Assembly (NCBI RefSeq): GCF_000970455.1
Contig: NZ_LAJG01000005.1
Location: 310,001 to 374,000, forward strand
DNA: 64,000 nucleotides
From: Devosia soli
Lineage (GTDB): Bacteria; Pseudomonadota; Alphaproteobacteria; Rhizobiales; Devosiaceae
Direction: 5' to 3'
Shown: piece after piece, positions 24,557 to 32,974 of the stretch
How positions within the stretch are numbered: position 1 is the first letter of the stretch
How the letters are laid out: the number at the start of each line of letters is the position of its first letter
Translations under genes and position numbers: made by a program
Notes under the pieces: model-generated
Databases searched by the model: none
What the model saw: the letters and a program-made list of their open reading frames with translations, nothing else
Told to the model about the DNA's origin: nothing

Positions 24557-25821
24557 TCTGGATTCCCCGGGTTAGCAGGCTTGGCGTCCATCGCGCCCTT
24601 GCTGACGGTGTTGCCATCCGCCGTTTCCGGCATGTCGTTGATGTTCCGGACTTCGTTCTGCGACATCCAGCCAGGCGCGCCGCCGGCGCCGAGAGCTTTA
24701 GCGAAGAAGTCGGCCTGATCCTTGGTGGACCCGCGCAGCAAAGCGGCCGGATTAAACTTCACCGAGAACATATCCTTCTCGTCGCCGACCAGAAGCGACC
24801 GCTCTGCGGCCTGCTGCCAGGCTTCAAACCACGGGCCCAAAGCATACTGGACGAAGAAGCGACCGAGGGCTTCGATACCTGAGCCCCAGCTAGTTTCGTC
24901 GACCATAAGCAACGGCCGCGGCACTCCGGTAACGCGGGCGATTTCCTCGACCTGCATTTTGCGGAACTCGGTCAGCTGCGCATCGCGCGCGTTCTGCCCA
25001 ATGGATACCCACTCCAAGCCTTCTTCGCCGATCAGCGTCTTGCCGGCGTTTTCTGCGCCTTCCTTCTCGGCCATGCTCTGCTTGAGGCGCTCAAAGGCAG
25101 GATCGGAAAGCTTTCCCGGGTGCTTGAGCATGCCGCCAACAAAGGCGCCGTTTTTGAAGAGTCTCCCCGCGGCAAGCTCGGCACTGATCGACAAGCCAAT
25201 GGCGTCGCGAGCTTGTTTCACCAGCGATAGCCCGGTGATCCCGTCGAGCGAGAGGCCGCGCAGGTGAAAAATCTCGTCAGCTTTGTAAACGCGCGCCGCG
25301 CCCTTCCCCGGCTGATATTTGTAGTTGATGGACCAGTCGTCGTTTTGGGTGAGCGTGACCTTGTCAGGATCGAGCGGCACGAGACGCACAATCTTTTTCC
25401 GACCGGACCGAACGTCCATTGATCGGATGATCAGCGCATACGCGTTGCCCTTCACCAGGGCCCGCAGCTGCATCAGCGTCCGGAAGTCAAACGCGGTCTG
25501 ATAATTATTCGGCTCCCGATGGAGTAGCCGATAGAGCGGATGCTCGGTCGCCTTCTCCTTGGTCTCTTCGTTGATGACCTGCAACGGCAGCATGCCGATC
25601 GCGTAAGAAATCAGCGACACCGCGCGAAACAGCGAAGTGTTCCGCATGGCGCTTTCGACATTCACCGTCGCGCCTGACGCCGAGGCATTGCCATCGCGCA
25701 TCAGCTCGATCAGCCGCGGGTCATCCATCGAAATAAAGACACCGCCCTGCCCTACATCAGCGCGAGGCTCGTGCCGAGACGCAGCAACGGCATCGCGGCG
25801 GAAGAAATCGAAGATGCCCAT
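24553..25821 (-). CDS. Portal protein (HK97 family)
   Basis: The 422-residue product shows the HK97 portal signature: MRNTSLFRAVSLISYAIGMLPLQV, HPLYRLLHREPNNYQTAFDFR, GNAYALIIR, and the helical wing with VTGVPRPLLMVDETSWGSG. It forms the dodecameric DNA channel and the terminase dock. It is three bases from the terminase gene. Confidence 0.95.
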   Translation of the reverse strand: MGIFDFFRRDAVAASRHEPRADVGQGGVFISMDDPRLIELMRDGNASASGATVNVESAMRNTSLFRAVSLISYAIGMLPLQVINEETKEKATEHPLYRLLHREPNNYQTAFDFRTLMQLRALVKGNAYALIIRSMDVRSGRKKIVRLVPLDPDKVTLTQNDDWSINYKYQPGKGAARVYKADEIFHLRGLSLDGITGLSLVKQARDAIGLSISAELAAGRLFKNGAFVGGMLKHPGKLSDPAFERLKQSMAEKEGAENAGKTLIGEEGLEWVSIGQNARDAQLTEFRKMQVEEIARVTGVPRPLLMVDETSWGSGIEALGRFFVQYALGPWFEAWQQAAERSLLVGDEKDMFSVKFNPAALLRGSTKDQADFFAKALGAGGAPGWMSQNEVRNINDMPETADGNTVSKGAMDAKPANPGNPE

Positions 25822-25824
25822 GCG

Positions 25825-27519
25825 CTAGATCATCCTCATTCCGCGCTCTTCGTAGACAGACGGGCCGCCTTGAGCTTCGGGGTTTCTGACCATCACGGTC
25901 ACTGCGTTAAAGAGCGCCATCATCGGGTCGATCTTGGCGTCGCCAGCGGTTTGTTTCGTCGCCCTGATGGCCGTCGCCGTCGCTTCGATCTTCAAATTCG
26001 TCACGCACCAAGCCATCATCGGCGAAACAGCGTGCTTAAAAGTGCCATTTGCCAGCCGACGCTCTGTCGTCTTGATGGCGTTCATCATCATGATGCCTTG
26101 CGGCGCCGCGACGATCAGACCAGCCTCTTGCGTGATGCCGATTTCGTCGAGCGCTTCGACCATTTCGCCGAGGCCGGCAGCGTCAGCCGCCACACAGGCC
26201 AAAAGGCCGCGCTCTTTGACGTCACGAATGATCTCGACGATCGCCGAGATATCTTCGAGCTCGTCACTGACGATTGTCAGCTCGCCACCCTTCTTGAAGT
26301 CCAAAAGCCGGGGCGCGATGCTCTTGCGCCGTTCCAAAACACCCTCATGAGCCCAAGCATGGGTCCACGAGATCCATTCCTTCGTTTCCTTGTGCCGACC
26401 GACCAATGTCAGGCCGTACAAGTCATCAAGGCCGCCACCGTCAAGGCCGGGCACAACGACCTCGCACATGTCGAGGAATGCGCCTAAATCGGCGAGAGTG
26501 CGACCAATCTCGGCCGTCTCCCCCTTTTTCCAATAGTCAGCACCAGGCCAGCGGTTTGCCCGCAGGTTCATGCCGATTTCGACGTTCAGATGCTTAGCGA
26601 GAAACACGCGCCGAGCGTCAGGATCAGCCGCCTTCTTCAGTTCGTCTTCAAGCCACTCCTGATCGACTGATCGGCCCATGTTCGGGTTGGTGACATAGAA
26701 GTTTTCCGGCTCCAGATAAGCCTCTGAGGCCAGCATCTTCGGCGGGAACTCATAGAGAAGGCCGAAGCTCTTTCGGTCCTCGATCTTGCCGTCGCGAATG
26801 TCGCGGTAATAGTCCAGCTTCGCCTTGAACACGCCAGCCGGCGGCTCATCGCTCTGCGTCGAAAGGTAGATCACGAAGCCTTCCGGCCTCGACACCAGCC
26901 CGCCCGTCGCCTCTCGCAGCATCGCATCAGCATGGGGACGCTTGCCGAAGACCCAAAGCTCGTCGACGAGCACCCTGCCCGCCTTTTTGCCAGACACCGT
27001 GTCCGTGTCGGCAGCGACGACCTTCAGCGCCGCCTTGTTCACCCTATGCGTAATTGTCCGCAGGTGATCCTGGACGTGAAGCAGCGCCTCGAGATCCGGA
27101 TCAGCGCGCACCATGGCGGCTGCCGGCTTGAAACTGTTCTGCGCCACCTCAATCGTCGGCGCCAAGATCAGCAGCTCTTCTGAATGCCGCCAGTTGAGCA
27201 GCAGCGCTGTCACCATGATGCCGGCGGCGATCGTCGACTTTGAATTCTTCTTGCTGATGAGCAGGAAGAACTCGCGGATCATCTGCCGGCCAGTCTCGGC
27301 ATCGTAGGCGCCGAAGATGGCGGCGACGAAATCGAAAACCCATTGCTCGCAGGCATCGCCGAATGTCGGGCTGCCAGCAGCGTCGACGATCCGCAGCTCT
27401 TTGAAGATGCGAACCGCTTCTTCAGCCTCGTCCGGAAACAGCGGCTTGAAGGGCACCAAGCTCCGGCCGGTGACGATGCGTCGCTCCCAGTCGGGCAGTC
27501 CCGTCGTCCATTCCTTCAT
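25825..27519 (-). CDS. Terminase large subunit
   Basis: The 564-residue protein has an ATP-binding segment LISKKNSKST (about 88-97, a deviant Walker A), Walker B VLVDELW with Asp186/Glu187, and a C-terminal nuclease with acidic clusters (VVPGLDGGGLDDLYGLT and ADAAGL). It belongs to the HK97-like terminase type that usually works with a neighbouring HNH nuclease on cohesive-end genomes. Confidence 0.95.
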   Translation of the reverse strand: MKEWTTGLPDWERRIVTGRSLVPFKPLFPDEAEEAVRIFKELRIVDAAGSPTFGDACEQWVFDFVAAIFGAYDAETGRQMIREFFLLISKKNSKSTIAAGIMVTALLLNWRHSEELLILAPTIEVAQNSFKPAAAMVRADPDLEALLHVQDHLRTITHRVNKAALKVVAADTDTVSGKKAGRVLVDELWVFGKRPHADAMLREATGGLVSRPEGFVIYLSTQSDEPPAGVFKAKLDYYRDIRDGKIEDRKSFGLLYEFPPKMLASEAYLEPENFYVTNPNMGRSVDQEWLEDELKKAADPDARRVFLAKHLNVEIGMNLRANRWPGADYWKKGETAEIGRTLADLGAFLDMCEVVVPGLDGGGLDDLYGLTLVGRHKETKEWISWTHAWAHEGVLERRKSIAPRLLDFKKGGELTIVSDELEDISAIVEIIRDVKERGLLACVAADAAGLGEMVEALDEIGITQEAGLIVAAPQGIMMMNAIKTTERRLANGTFKHAVSPMMAWCVTNLKIEATATAIRATKQTAGDAKIDPMMALFNAVTVMVRNPEAQGGPSVYEERGMRMI

Positions 27520-28085
27520 TTCGTGTTGTCAGCGACCAATCGGGGCGGCTGACGAGTGCCGAACTTGTTCGCGGCCGTCTCAGCGTTGCGCTGCGCCTCT
27601 TCCTTCTTCCCGCCTGCCGGCGCTCCGGCCTCGTTCAACGTCTTCATGGTCAAGGCGATGTCCTTCATCGTCTTCGCCCGCTCGCCGAGTGAGATCGCTT
27701 TCAGCAGTGCTTGCCGCCGGCGCGGATCGCCCTCTTCCTGGCAGATCATATCTTCCAGCTCGCCAGCGTGCGAGGTGACGGTCTCGAGCTCTTCCATCAG
27801 CCTACCGGCCAGGAGCCGACCACGGTCGGTCAAAGCTTCAGGCTTGATCGAGGGAGGAGGCAGAATCTCGCCCTGCATTGGCGCCGAGCGCTGAGACCTG
27901 GCTTCCTGAAATGGGCTTTCGACCTTCGGCTTGCGCTCCCAGCCCTGCTCTTTCGACTTCTTGTTGATGGCCGTGTGCGAGACCCCGTACCAACGGGCGA
28001 TCTCGCGGACTGTCATCACACCAGCACGGTAATCGCGCTCGATGCCAGCCCAGTCTATGGGCTTGTCTTCTTTGCGCTTTTTCAT
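27516..28085 (-). CDS. Terminase small subunit
   Basis: The N-terminal 60 residues form an HTH (DWAGIERDYRAGVMTVREIARWYGVSHTAINKKSKEQGW). A helical oligomerisation region follows (about 85-150) and a basic, disordered tail. Small subunits bind the packaging site and recruit the large subunit, whose gene overlaps this one by ATGA. The gap upstream (28086-28200) with TTCCAG repeats is the natural candidate binding site. Confidence 0.88.
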   Translation of the reverse strand: MKKRKEDKPIDWAGIERDYRAGVMTVREIARWYGVSHTAINKKSKEQGWERKPKVESPFQEARSQRSAPMQGEILPPPSIKPEALTDRGRLLAGRLMEELETVTSHAGELEDMICQEEGDPRRRQALLKAISLGERAKTMKDIALTMKTLNEAGAPAGGKKEEAQRNAETAANKFGTRQPPRLVADNTK

Positions 28086-28200
28086 GTGGTTTCCAGGTTA
28101 GTTTCCAGTTGGAAACTTCCAGTAGAGGCAAATTCTCTGCGTGAGGGGGACGCGGGTGCGGAAGGCGAGGGCCTTCCAGACTTTCGACACCCCCCCCCGG
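28086..28200. promoter_or_regulatory. Candidate packaging (cos/pac) region
   Basis: Directly upstream of the terminase small-subunit gene lies a cluster of TTCCAG units around a perfect palindrome GTTTCCA-GT-TGGAAAC (28101-28116), followed by a run of C at about 28190. Such arrays next to terS commonly are small-subunit binding sites. The assignment is by position and repeat structure only. Confidence 0.4.
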
Positions 28201-28434
28201 TCACTTCCGGGGCGCGGGCGGGCGCCCCATGTCGGGGGTCGGGAATACCGACGTCCAACCGCGAGCAGCATCGTGCCACGGGTCACCACGGCCGCTGTAC
28301 TCACGCCATGGACCTGCGACACCACATCGGCACTGCAAGTGAACCAAGTTGCTGAAAATGCCCTTGAACTTGACGTCCGGGTCAGACCCACACTTGGGGC
28401 AATCAGCGATGACGTATCGGGGGCAGTAGCTCAT
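28201..28434 (-). CDS. Lar-like restriction alleviation zinc protein
   Basis: The 77-residue protein has CPKCGSDPDVK near the start, then VHLQCRCGVAGPW and a final DAARGWTSV, which is the layout of the Lar restriction-alleviation family (two CxxC pairs and an A..AWN-like end). Lar proteins reduce cutting by host restriction enzymes. Overlap with the HNH gene is ATGA. Confidence 0.7.
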   Translation of the reverse strand: MSYCPRYVIADCPKCGSDPDVKFKGIFSNLVHLQCRCGVAGPWREYSGRGDPWHDAARGWTSVFPTPDMGRPPAPRK

Positions 28435-28784
28435 TGCGCTCTACGCTCTTCCCTCTGCGCCTCGCTATCGTGCCATTCCTTCGACACGGCTTCGAGGTTG
28501 TTGATGTCCCAGAACAGTTGCTCATCGCCCTTGTGCGGCACCTTGTGGTGGACGACAGGACTGGTTGGCGCCGGCGCCTTGCCGGTGAGGATGATGCCAG
28601 TGTGCTGGCACGTGTAGAGATCGCGCTCTAGGACAGCCTGCCTGAGCTTCTGCCAACGGGCCGAATGGTACCAGCCGCGCACCGTTGCGTCTGGGCTGTA
28701 CCGGGTATCTCGGATTTCTCTCGGAGTGGATAAGCGCGGCGGAAGCTTAGCCAGCCTGGGCTTGAGAGTGGTAAGCTTGGGCAT
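28431..28784 (-). CDS. HNH endonuclease of packaging module
   Basis: The 117-residue protein matches the phage HNH pattern: WQKLRQAVLERDLYTCQ, then VVHHKVPHKGDEQLFWDINNLEAVSKEWHDSE. The first Cys pair is incomplete (one Cys only), which is seen in some family members. HNH proteins next to HK97-type terminases help the cos cleavage reaction. Only 13 bases separate its start from the divergent gene at 28798. Confidence 0.85.
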   Translation of the reverse strand: MPKLTTLKPRLAKLPPRLSTPREIRDTRYSPDATVRGWYHSARWQKLRQAVLERDLYTCQHTGIILTGKAPAPTSPVVHHKVPHKGDEQLFWDINNLEAVSKEWHDSEAQREERRAQ

Positions 28785-28797
28785 TCAGGAGGTAACC

Positions 28798-29067
28798 ATG
28801 GCTTACACAGAATTCACGGGCAATGAAGCTCACGAGGTGATCTGCATCCGCGTTCGCAAAAACGAAAAAGGGGATACTGTTGCTTCGCTCCACAGAAGCG
28901 GACCAGTGAAAGAAGCAGGCGAATACCTGTTTTTACCTGAGGGCGAGTTTTCGGTGCCTGAAGCGATCATTCGCGCAGAGCCTTTAGGCATCAAGCACAA
29001 CGCGCCGATAGTCATCAAAGTCGAAGAGGGCGCTGAATGGGAAGGCCGCTGGGGCGAACTACAATAA
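28798..29067 (+). CDS. Hypothetical accessory protein, single-gene unit
   Basis: The start is fixed by AGGAGG eight bases before ATG 28798; a longer frame from 28726 is not needed. The 89-residue product is acidic and predicted soluble. It is read against its neighbours and followed at once by a strong terminator, the design of a moron. Its promoter would have to lie inside the HNH gene. Family unknown. Confidence 0.75.
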   Translation: MAYTEFTGNEAHEVICIRVRKNEKGDTVASLHRSGPVKEAGEYLFLPEGEFSVPEAIIRAEPLGIKHNAPIVIKVEEGAEWEGRWGELQ

Positions 29068-29070
29068 AAA

Positions 29071-29096
29071 AGCCCGCACTGGGCGGGCTCTGTTTT
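29071..29096 (+). terminator. Rho-independent terminator
   Basis: Hairpin AGCCCGC/GCGGGCT followed by CTGTTTT and preceded by A6, right after the stop of the gene at 28798-29067. Confidence 0.88.
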
Positions 29097-29147
29097 CGGC
29101 GGATTACGCCTTAGCGTAAAAACCATGACACTGATTTGGGCCGTTCG

Positions 29148-29741
29148 TCAAGCGGCCTTCATCTTGTCACCGATGCGATAGTGCCGAGCGAGGGCATTAA
29201 GCCCCTCTCGCAGCCAACCGATCAGGTGATGGAGCTCCTGATCTTCAAGCACGCAATACTGAAGGGCTGCGTATAAGGCGCCAGAGCCTTTCAACTGGTT
29301 CTGACGGTCTTGGATGGCCGCAGTTGCGGCCCGCCACGCTGAGAGAGCGGCTACGTTCTTCGGCACGTTCTCATAGTCGCCGCTGCCGCCTTTGGTGGCG
29401 TTCAGATCGATAGCGCCAGGCTGACGGGGAGAGCGAACAGCAATAGCCATTTCATGGTACTGCTCGAGATAGACCTTGGCCGCTTCATACTGCTGGGGCG
29501 TGATTTCGCCAGTCATGGCAAGCCGACCGACGAAAGATCCTGCCCTCACGTCGCGGCAGTCTTCCGGCTTGAGGCCGTGCATCTTGTTTCGAGCCTCAAC
29601 ACCCGTCCGGAGCATTTCCCGTTCGTCCTGGTCAAGCTGACCGGTCAGCCGCTTGGTGACATCGTTTTTCTTGCGGGAAAGGCGGCCATTGGTTTCGCGA
29701 GTGCCGTACTGCGCTTTAGGTCCACGTTTGCCCATGGTCAT
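29148..29741 (-). CDS. Phage hypothetical protein (MGKRGPK type)
   Basis: The 197-residue protein is basic at its N terminus (MGKRGPKAQYGTRETNGRLSRKK) and helical later. The start at 29741 overlaps the upstream stop by ATGA; a second ATG lies two codons on. The N terminus resembles that of small terminase subunits and of other phage DNA-binding proteins, but no HTH is clear. It is the last gene of the leftward early group. Confidence 0.7.
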   Translation of the reverse strand: MTMGKRGPKAQYGTRETNGRLSRKKNDVTKRLTGQLDQDEREMLRTGVEARNKMHGLKPEDCRDVRAGSFVGRLAMTGEITPQQYEAAKVYLEQYHEMAIAVRSPRQPGAIDLNATKGGSGDYENVPKNVAALSAWRAATAAIQDRQNQLKGSGALYAALQYCVLEDQELHHLIGWLREGLNALARHYRIGDKMKAA

Positions 29742-30034
29742 TGCCTCTTGTTGGATGGGATGGATGGGAATTTCATGTGCAGCTCGCCCTTATGGCCACT
29801 AATGCGCATCCTGAGATGGTCTGGATCGTCCGATGTAGCGGGGCGGCTAAGACCGAGTTCTGTCATCAGTGCCATGCTCGGTTTCATAAGGTTGGTGTAG
29901 AACTCGAAGTCCTCGAGGGTGAGCAGGTCCGAGCCGCACTTAGGGCAAGGCTTGCCGATCATGTCGCCAGTGATTTCCGCCACATCCTCGATATGGTCGC
30001 AGCCCTCAGCATCGCATTTCAGGAACTTGCTCAT
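29738..30034 (-). CDS. Small zinc-ribbon-like protein
   Basis: The 98-residue product starts MSKFLKCDAEGCDHIEDV and has a second pair in GKPCPKCGSDLL, so two CxxC-type knuckles can bind zinc. The start at 30034 is preferred because the upstream part of the frame lacks protein character. Coupled by ATGA to the next gene. Confidence 0.7.
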   Translation of the reverse strand: MSKFLKCDAEGCDHIEDVAEITGDMIGKPCPKCGSDLLTLEDFEFYTNLMKPSMALMTELGLSRPATSDDPDHLRMRISGHKGELHMKFPSIPSNKRQ

Positions 30035-30092
30035 TTCAGCCTCAGTCGGTTGGATTGGATGGATTGAGATGCACGTTGATCGAGAGCGGCTG

Positions 30093-30965
30093 TCATGCTG
30101 ATGCCCGCGCTTGCTCGATTTCCTCAATGCGGAATGTTGCGCTACCGGATTTCCCAAGGATCACCGGTCGTCCGCGCATCTTCTCGACAGCCTTGAAGTC
30201 CGGATGATCGGGTTTGAGGACGACGAGGCCATTGTCCGCCGGCGGCACTGGGTCGGATCTCAGCGGCAGATGCAGAAAATCGACCCATGCACCAGTTCGA
30301 ATCCACTTCCCGAGACCAGGGCGGAATTTCAGTTGGGCGTTCGGATCGACTTTGCGTGCCTCGCTGTCTTCCAGGTGCCACTGGGTGAACCGCTTGACGG
30401 CGATGACAAGACGATTGGTCTCTTCATCCGTCAGTCGCGAGAATTCACGCTTGGCCTCTGTCCGGTTGGCGCCGGGCCGCTGAGGAAACCAGCTCCAAAC
30501 ATCGTCAAACGAAACTCGCTCGCACGCTTCCGAGCGAAGCGAGGTATTGGAAGGATGATCTGGAAGTATAGTAGGAACGTGGTTCCTCACCTTAGCGGAA
30601 CCTGGTTCCGCACCTTCGCCAAAACGTGCGGAACGTAGTTCCTCACCTTCATCAACATCTTGATATTGCTCGCCTAGATGTTGTGTCGGCCATGATGCTT
30701 CATACTCGTGGTTCCGCCACTTTTGGCCACGAAATCCATGCTCTCGCTTGACGAGCCACCCCGCTTCAACAGCAGCGTCGATGTGCTTCCGAACCGCTCG
30801 GTCGGAAAGCCCGCTTGCTTCGGCCAGCTGCTCTTGGGTCGGGTAGCATCCGCCGCCGACGTCGTTCATGAAGCAGGAGATGGTCAGTAGCACGTGCCTG
30901 GTCGTCGGAGGCAAATCCGACTTCAGGACAGCATGACGCCATGACCAGGAGCGTGTTTCCGTCAT
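30093..30965 (-). CDS. Replication-type winged-helix (HTH_36-like) protein
   Basis: Residues 15-95 fit a helix-turn-helix found in phage replication initiators: TTRHVLLTISCFMNDVGGGCYPTQEQLAEASGLSDRAVRKHIDAAVEAGWLVKREHG. The middle is poorly conserved and the C-terminal 60 residues are beta-rich. It follows the DnaA domain IV-like gene with ATGA overlap, so the two may act together in starting phage replication. Function is inferred. Confidence 0.75.
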   Translation of the reverse strand: MTETRSWSWRHAVLKSDLPPTTRHVLLTISCFMNDVGGGCYPTQEQLAEASGLSDRAVRKHIDAAVEAGWLVKREHGFRGQKWRNHEYEASWPTQHLGEQYQDVDEGEELRSARFGEGAEPGSAKVRNHVPTILPDHPSNTSLRSEACERVSFDDVWSWFPQRPGANRTEAKREFSRLTDEETNRLVIAVKRFTQWHLEDSEARKVDPNAQLKFRPGLGKWIRTGAWVDFLHLPLRSDPVPPADNGLVVLKPDHPDFKAVEKMRGRPVILGKSGSATFRIEEIEQARASA

Positions 30966-31651
30966 CCAGCGCCACCGTCGAGCGGCTTGCGCCGAAGCCC
31001 TAGACGGTGGGCCATGACGTTTACTGCATTGCTGGTTGTACCTAACTCCTCCACCAGAACCCGAGTGGGCACGCCGTTCTTGTAGGCGCGCGCCACGGCC
31101 TTTTGCAGGGCAGTTCGTGGCGTATGTGGGTCGTCGACCCTCAGCGGAAGCTTTCGGCCACTGTTCGGGCGCAGCAGAGCGCGCGTGCCCTCAAACAAGT
31201 CTACAAGCTTGCCGCGAGCGTTGTACTTGTTCATCGCATAGCAGACGGTGCTATGGTCTTTACCGAAGAGGCGGCCAATCGCAGGCAGGCTTGCCTGGGT
31301 ATGCTGGTATGTCAGCACGAGGGCGTGGTGTCGGGCATCGACAACTTCTCGCGTCCGGTTGCTTCCGAGAATATCCGAAGCATCGACACCACCGGCCAAG
31401 GCAGCGTACTCCACCAAGAACCGCCACGAGCACGCCCGCAGCATGTTCAGCGGCACACCATTGCTATCCGTTTCGCTGATCGCTTCAGGAAGCGCGACAA
31501 TCGGCTGTTTAGGGGATTCTCGGCGCAGCCTTTCTCGAACACTAGCACTATGGGCTAGCATTTCTTGCGCTGATGAAAAGGTGCGGTCTACAGGCGCCTT
31601 CGGATGATGGCTGTGCTGCGTTCTGATTAAGGGCAGATACGAGACCGTCAT
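30962..31651 (-). CDS. DnaA domain IV-like DNA-binding protein
   Basis: Residues 88-150 match the DnaA C-terminal domain: ILGSNRTREVVDARHHALVL followed by LPAIGRLFGKDHSTVCYAMNKY, including the HTH and the DHSTV signature that reads the DnaA box. No AAA+ domain is present. The last 45 residues form a second HTH-like element (GVPTRVLVEELGTTSNAVNVMAHRLGL). It may bind DnaA boxes of the phage or the host origin. Confidence 0.82.
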   Translation of the reverse strand: MTVSYLPLIRTQHSHHPKAPVDRTFSSAQEMLAHSASVRERLRRESPKQPIVALPEAISETDSNGVPLNMLRACSWRFLVEYAALAGGVDASDILGSNRTREVVDARHHALVLTYQHTQASLPAIGRLFGKDHSTVCYAMNKYNARGKLVDLFEGTRALLRPNSGRKLPLRVDDPHTPRTALQKAVARAYKNGVPTRVLVEELGTTSNAVNVMAHRLGLRRKPLDGGAG

Positions 31652-31872
31652 TTTTCGATCCGGGCCTTCGGGCCGCGCTTGTCGAGCATGCGCTGAAGGG
31701 TTCGACGGTGCAGGCCCATCCGTCGCGCTGCCGTAGTCACGCAGCCACCCTCAGCGGCAAGGACTGCCCTGACGTAATGGAACTGCACCTCACTAGGCGA
31801 AAGGCTGAGCGACGAAATGCCAGCATGTAGGCGCTGGGCATGACTCTGCTGGGATTGGATGACGGAGGTCAT
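31648..31872 (-). CDS. Orphan Fis-type HTH protein (ActR/RegA effector-like)
   Basis: The 74-residue protein is nearly all HTH. VQFHYVRAVLAAEGGCVTTAARRMGLHRRTLQRMLDKRGP closely resembles the C-terminal DNA-binding domain of ActR/PrrA/RegA response regulators, with no receiver domain. Coupled by ATGA to genes on both sides. It may regulate phage genes or interfere with the host redox regulon. Confidence 0.78.
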   Translation of the reverse strand: MTSVIQSQQSHAQRLHAGISSLSLSPSEVQFHYVRAVLAAEGGCVTTAARRMGLHRRTLQRMLDKRGPKARIEK

Positions 31873-31982
31873 TTTCCCCTACCCTTCTTCTTTGCAAGTG
31901 TTTTGATGATGGATTTGGATGAGGGCTTGGACTTGTGGCCTTGCCAGGTTTGTTTGGGCTTCTGGGAGAGGCGGAGTGTCAT
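31869..31982 (-). CDS. 37-residue basic protein between methyltransferase and Fis-HTH genes
   Basis: The start ATGA at 31982 overlaps the methyltransferase stop, and its own stop overlaps the next start by ATGA, which strongly supports translation. The product (MTLRLSQKPKQTWQGHKSK... ending KKKGRGK) has about twelve Lys/Arg and is likely disordered and nucleic-acid-binding. Family unknown. Confidence 0.65.
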   Translation of the reverse strand: MTLRLSQKPKQTWQGHKSKPSSKSIIKTLAKKKGRGK

Positions 31983-32974
31983 GCGACGGCATCCGCGAAC
32001 AGATGCTCGGTCTGCGAGCGTTCCAAATCCGCGATGTTCTTGACCGCCTGGCGGAAATAGCTGGACTTGAGCTCGAACCCTAAGCCCTTCCGGCCCATTT
32101 CGACGGCGCTGTAGACCTCGCTGCCGATGCCGAGGAAAGGCGTAAGAACCGTCTCCCCGGGAAGGCTCCACAGGTCGATGCACCGCTCGATTACGTCGAG
32201 CTGCAGCGGCGAGATATGGACTTCATCCTTTTCATCGCGTGCATTGCGATACTGCAGCGTGCGGGTCTGGCTGATATCCATCCATACCGGCGAGGCGTAG
32301 CGCTGCCAGACAAGAACCGAACGCCACATGTCGCGGGGCCACGGCTTCCAAGTCTGGCCGGCGTCGGCGGGCGGGTTTGCGCAATAGCGTTCATAGGCAG
32401 CATCGGACACATCGAGACCTTCGCCGACGAAGCGTTCAAACATGCCAACGACAGGGTCAGCATTCTCGCCGGGCTTCCGGAACGTGACGATGTAATCGGC
32501 GAGCCCCTGCCCGCTGATGGTGCTGTCTTTCGTCACCTGCTTGTGCAGGAGGCGAATGGACTTGGTGCGCTGCTGGGCAACGACGGGGTCTTTCCAGATG
32601 CAGACCTCGGAATGGAAGATCCAGCCTGCATCGCAATAGGCTTGGACAACCTCGCCGCGGAAGTCGCGCATGCCAATGAAGCCATCGCGGGCCTTGCTCG
32701 TCGGCAACTGCATACAGTGAACCGAATGCAGTCTGCCCGGCTTAGTGACGCGCAGAAGCTCCTGGATCAGGAAGGCGTAATGCGTCCAGAAGCCCTCTTT
32801 GTCGTTGTTCGAGATATCCCGATCGGAATTGCTGAAGCGGTACAGGCCTTCGAACGGTGGCGAGTGGATGCCGAAGTCGATGCTGTCACCAGGTACGGCG
32901 CGAATTAGCTCGCAGCTGTCGCCCTGATAAATCGCATAGCGGTCAGTGATGACCTGTTCGATCGCATTGATCAT
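31979..32974 (-). CDS. DNA methyltransferase (N4-cytosine/N6-adenine type)
   Basis: The 331-residue protein has catalytic motif SPPF (38-41) before the AdoMet motif FLGIGSE (280-286), the beta-class order. The long middle part may contain the target recognition domain. SPPF-type motifs occur in both N4C and N6A enzymes, so the target base is not decided. No restriction enzyme partner is visible, so it probably protects phage DNA. It overlaps the helicase gene by ATGA. Confidence 0.88.
   Translation of the reverse strand: MINAIEQVITDRYAIYQGDSCELIRAVPGDSIDFGIHSPPFEGLYRFSNSDRDISNNDKEGFWTHYAFLIQELLRVTKPGRLHSVHCMQLPTSKARDGFIGMRDFRGEVVQAYCDAGWIFHSEVCIWKDPVVAQQRTKSIRLLHKQVTKDSTISGQGLADYIVTFRKPGENADPVVGMFERFVGEGLDVSDAAYERYCANPPADAGQTWKPWPRDMWRSVLVWQRYASPVWMDISQTRTLQYRNARDEKDEVHISPLQLDVIERCIDLWSLPGETVLTPFLGIGSEVYSAVEMGRKGLGFELKSSYFRQAVKNIADLERSQTEHLFADAVA

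Noticed and set aside
31979-32974. Restriction-modification system at the methyltransferase
   Set aside because: No nuclease gene with a restriction signature is adjacent; the neighbour is a helicase of SNF2 type without a nuclease domain, so I call an orphan methyltransferase.
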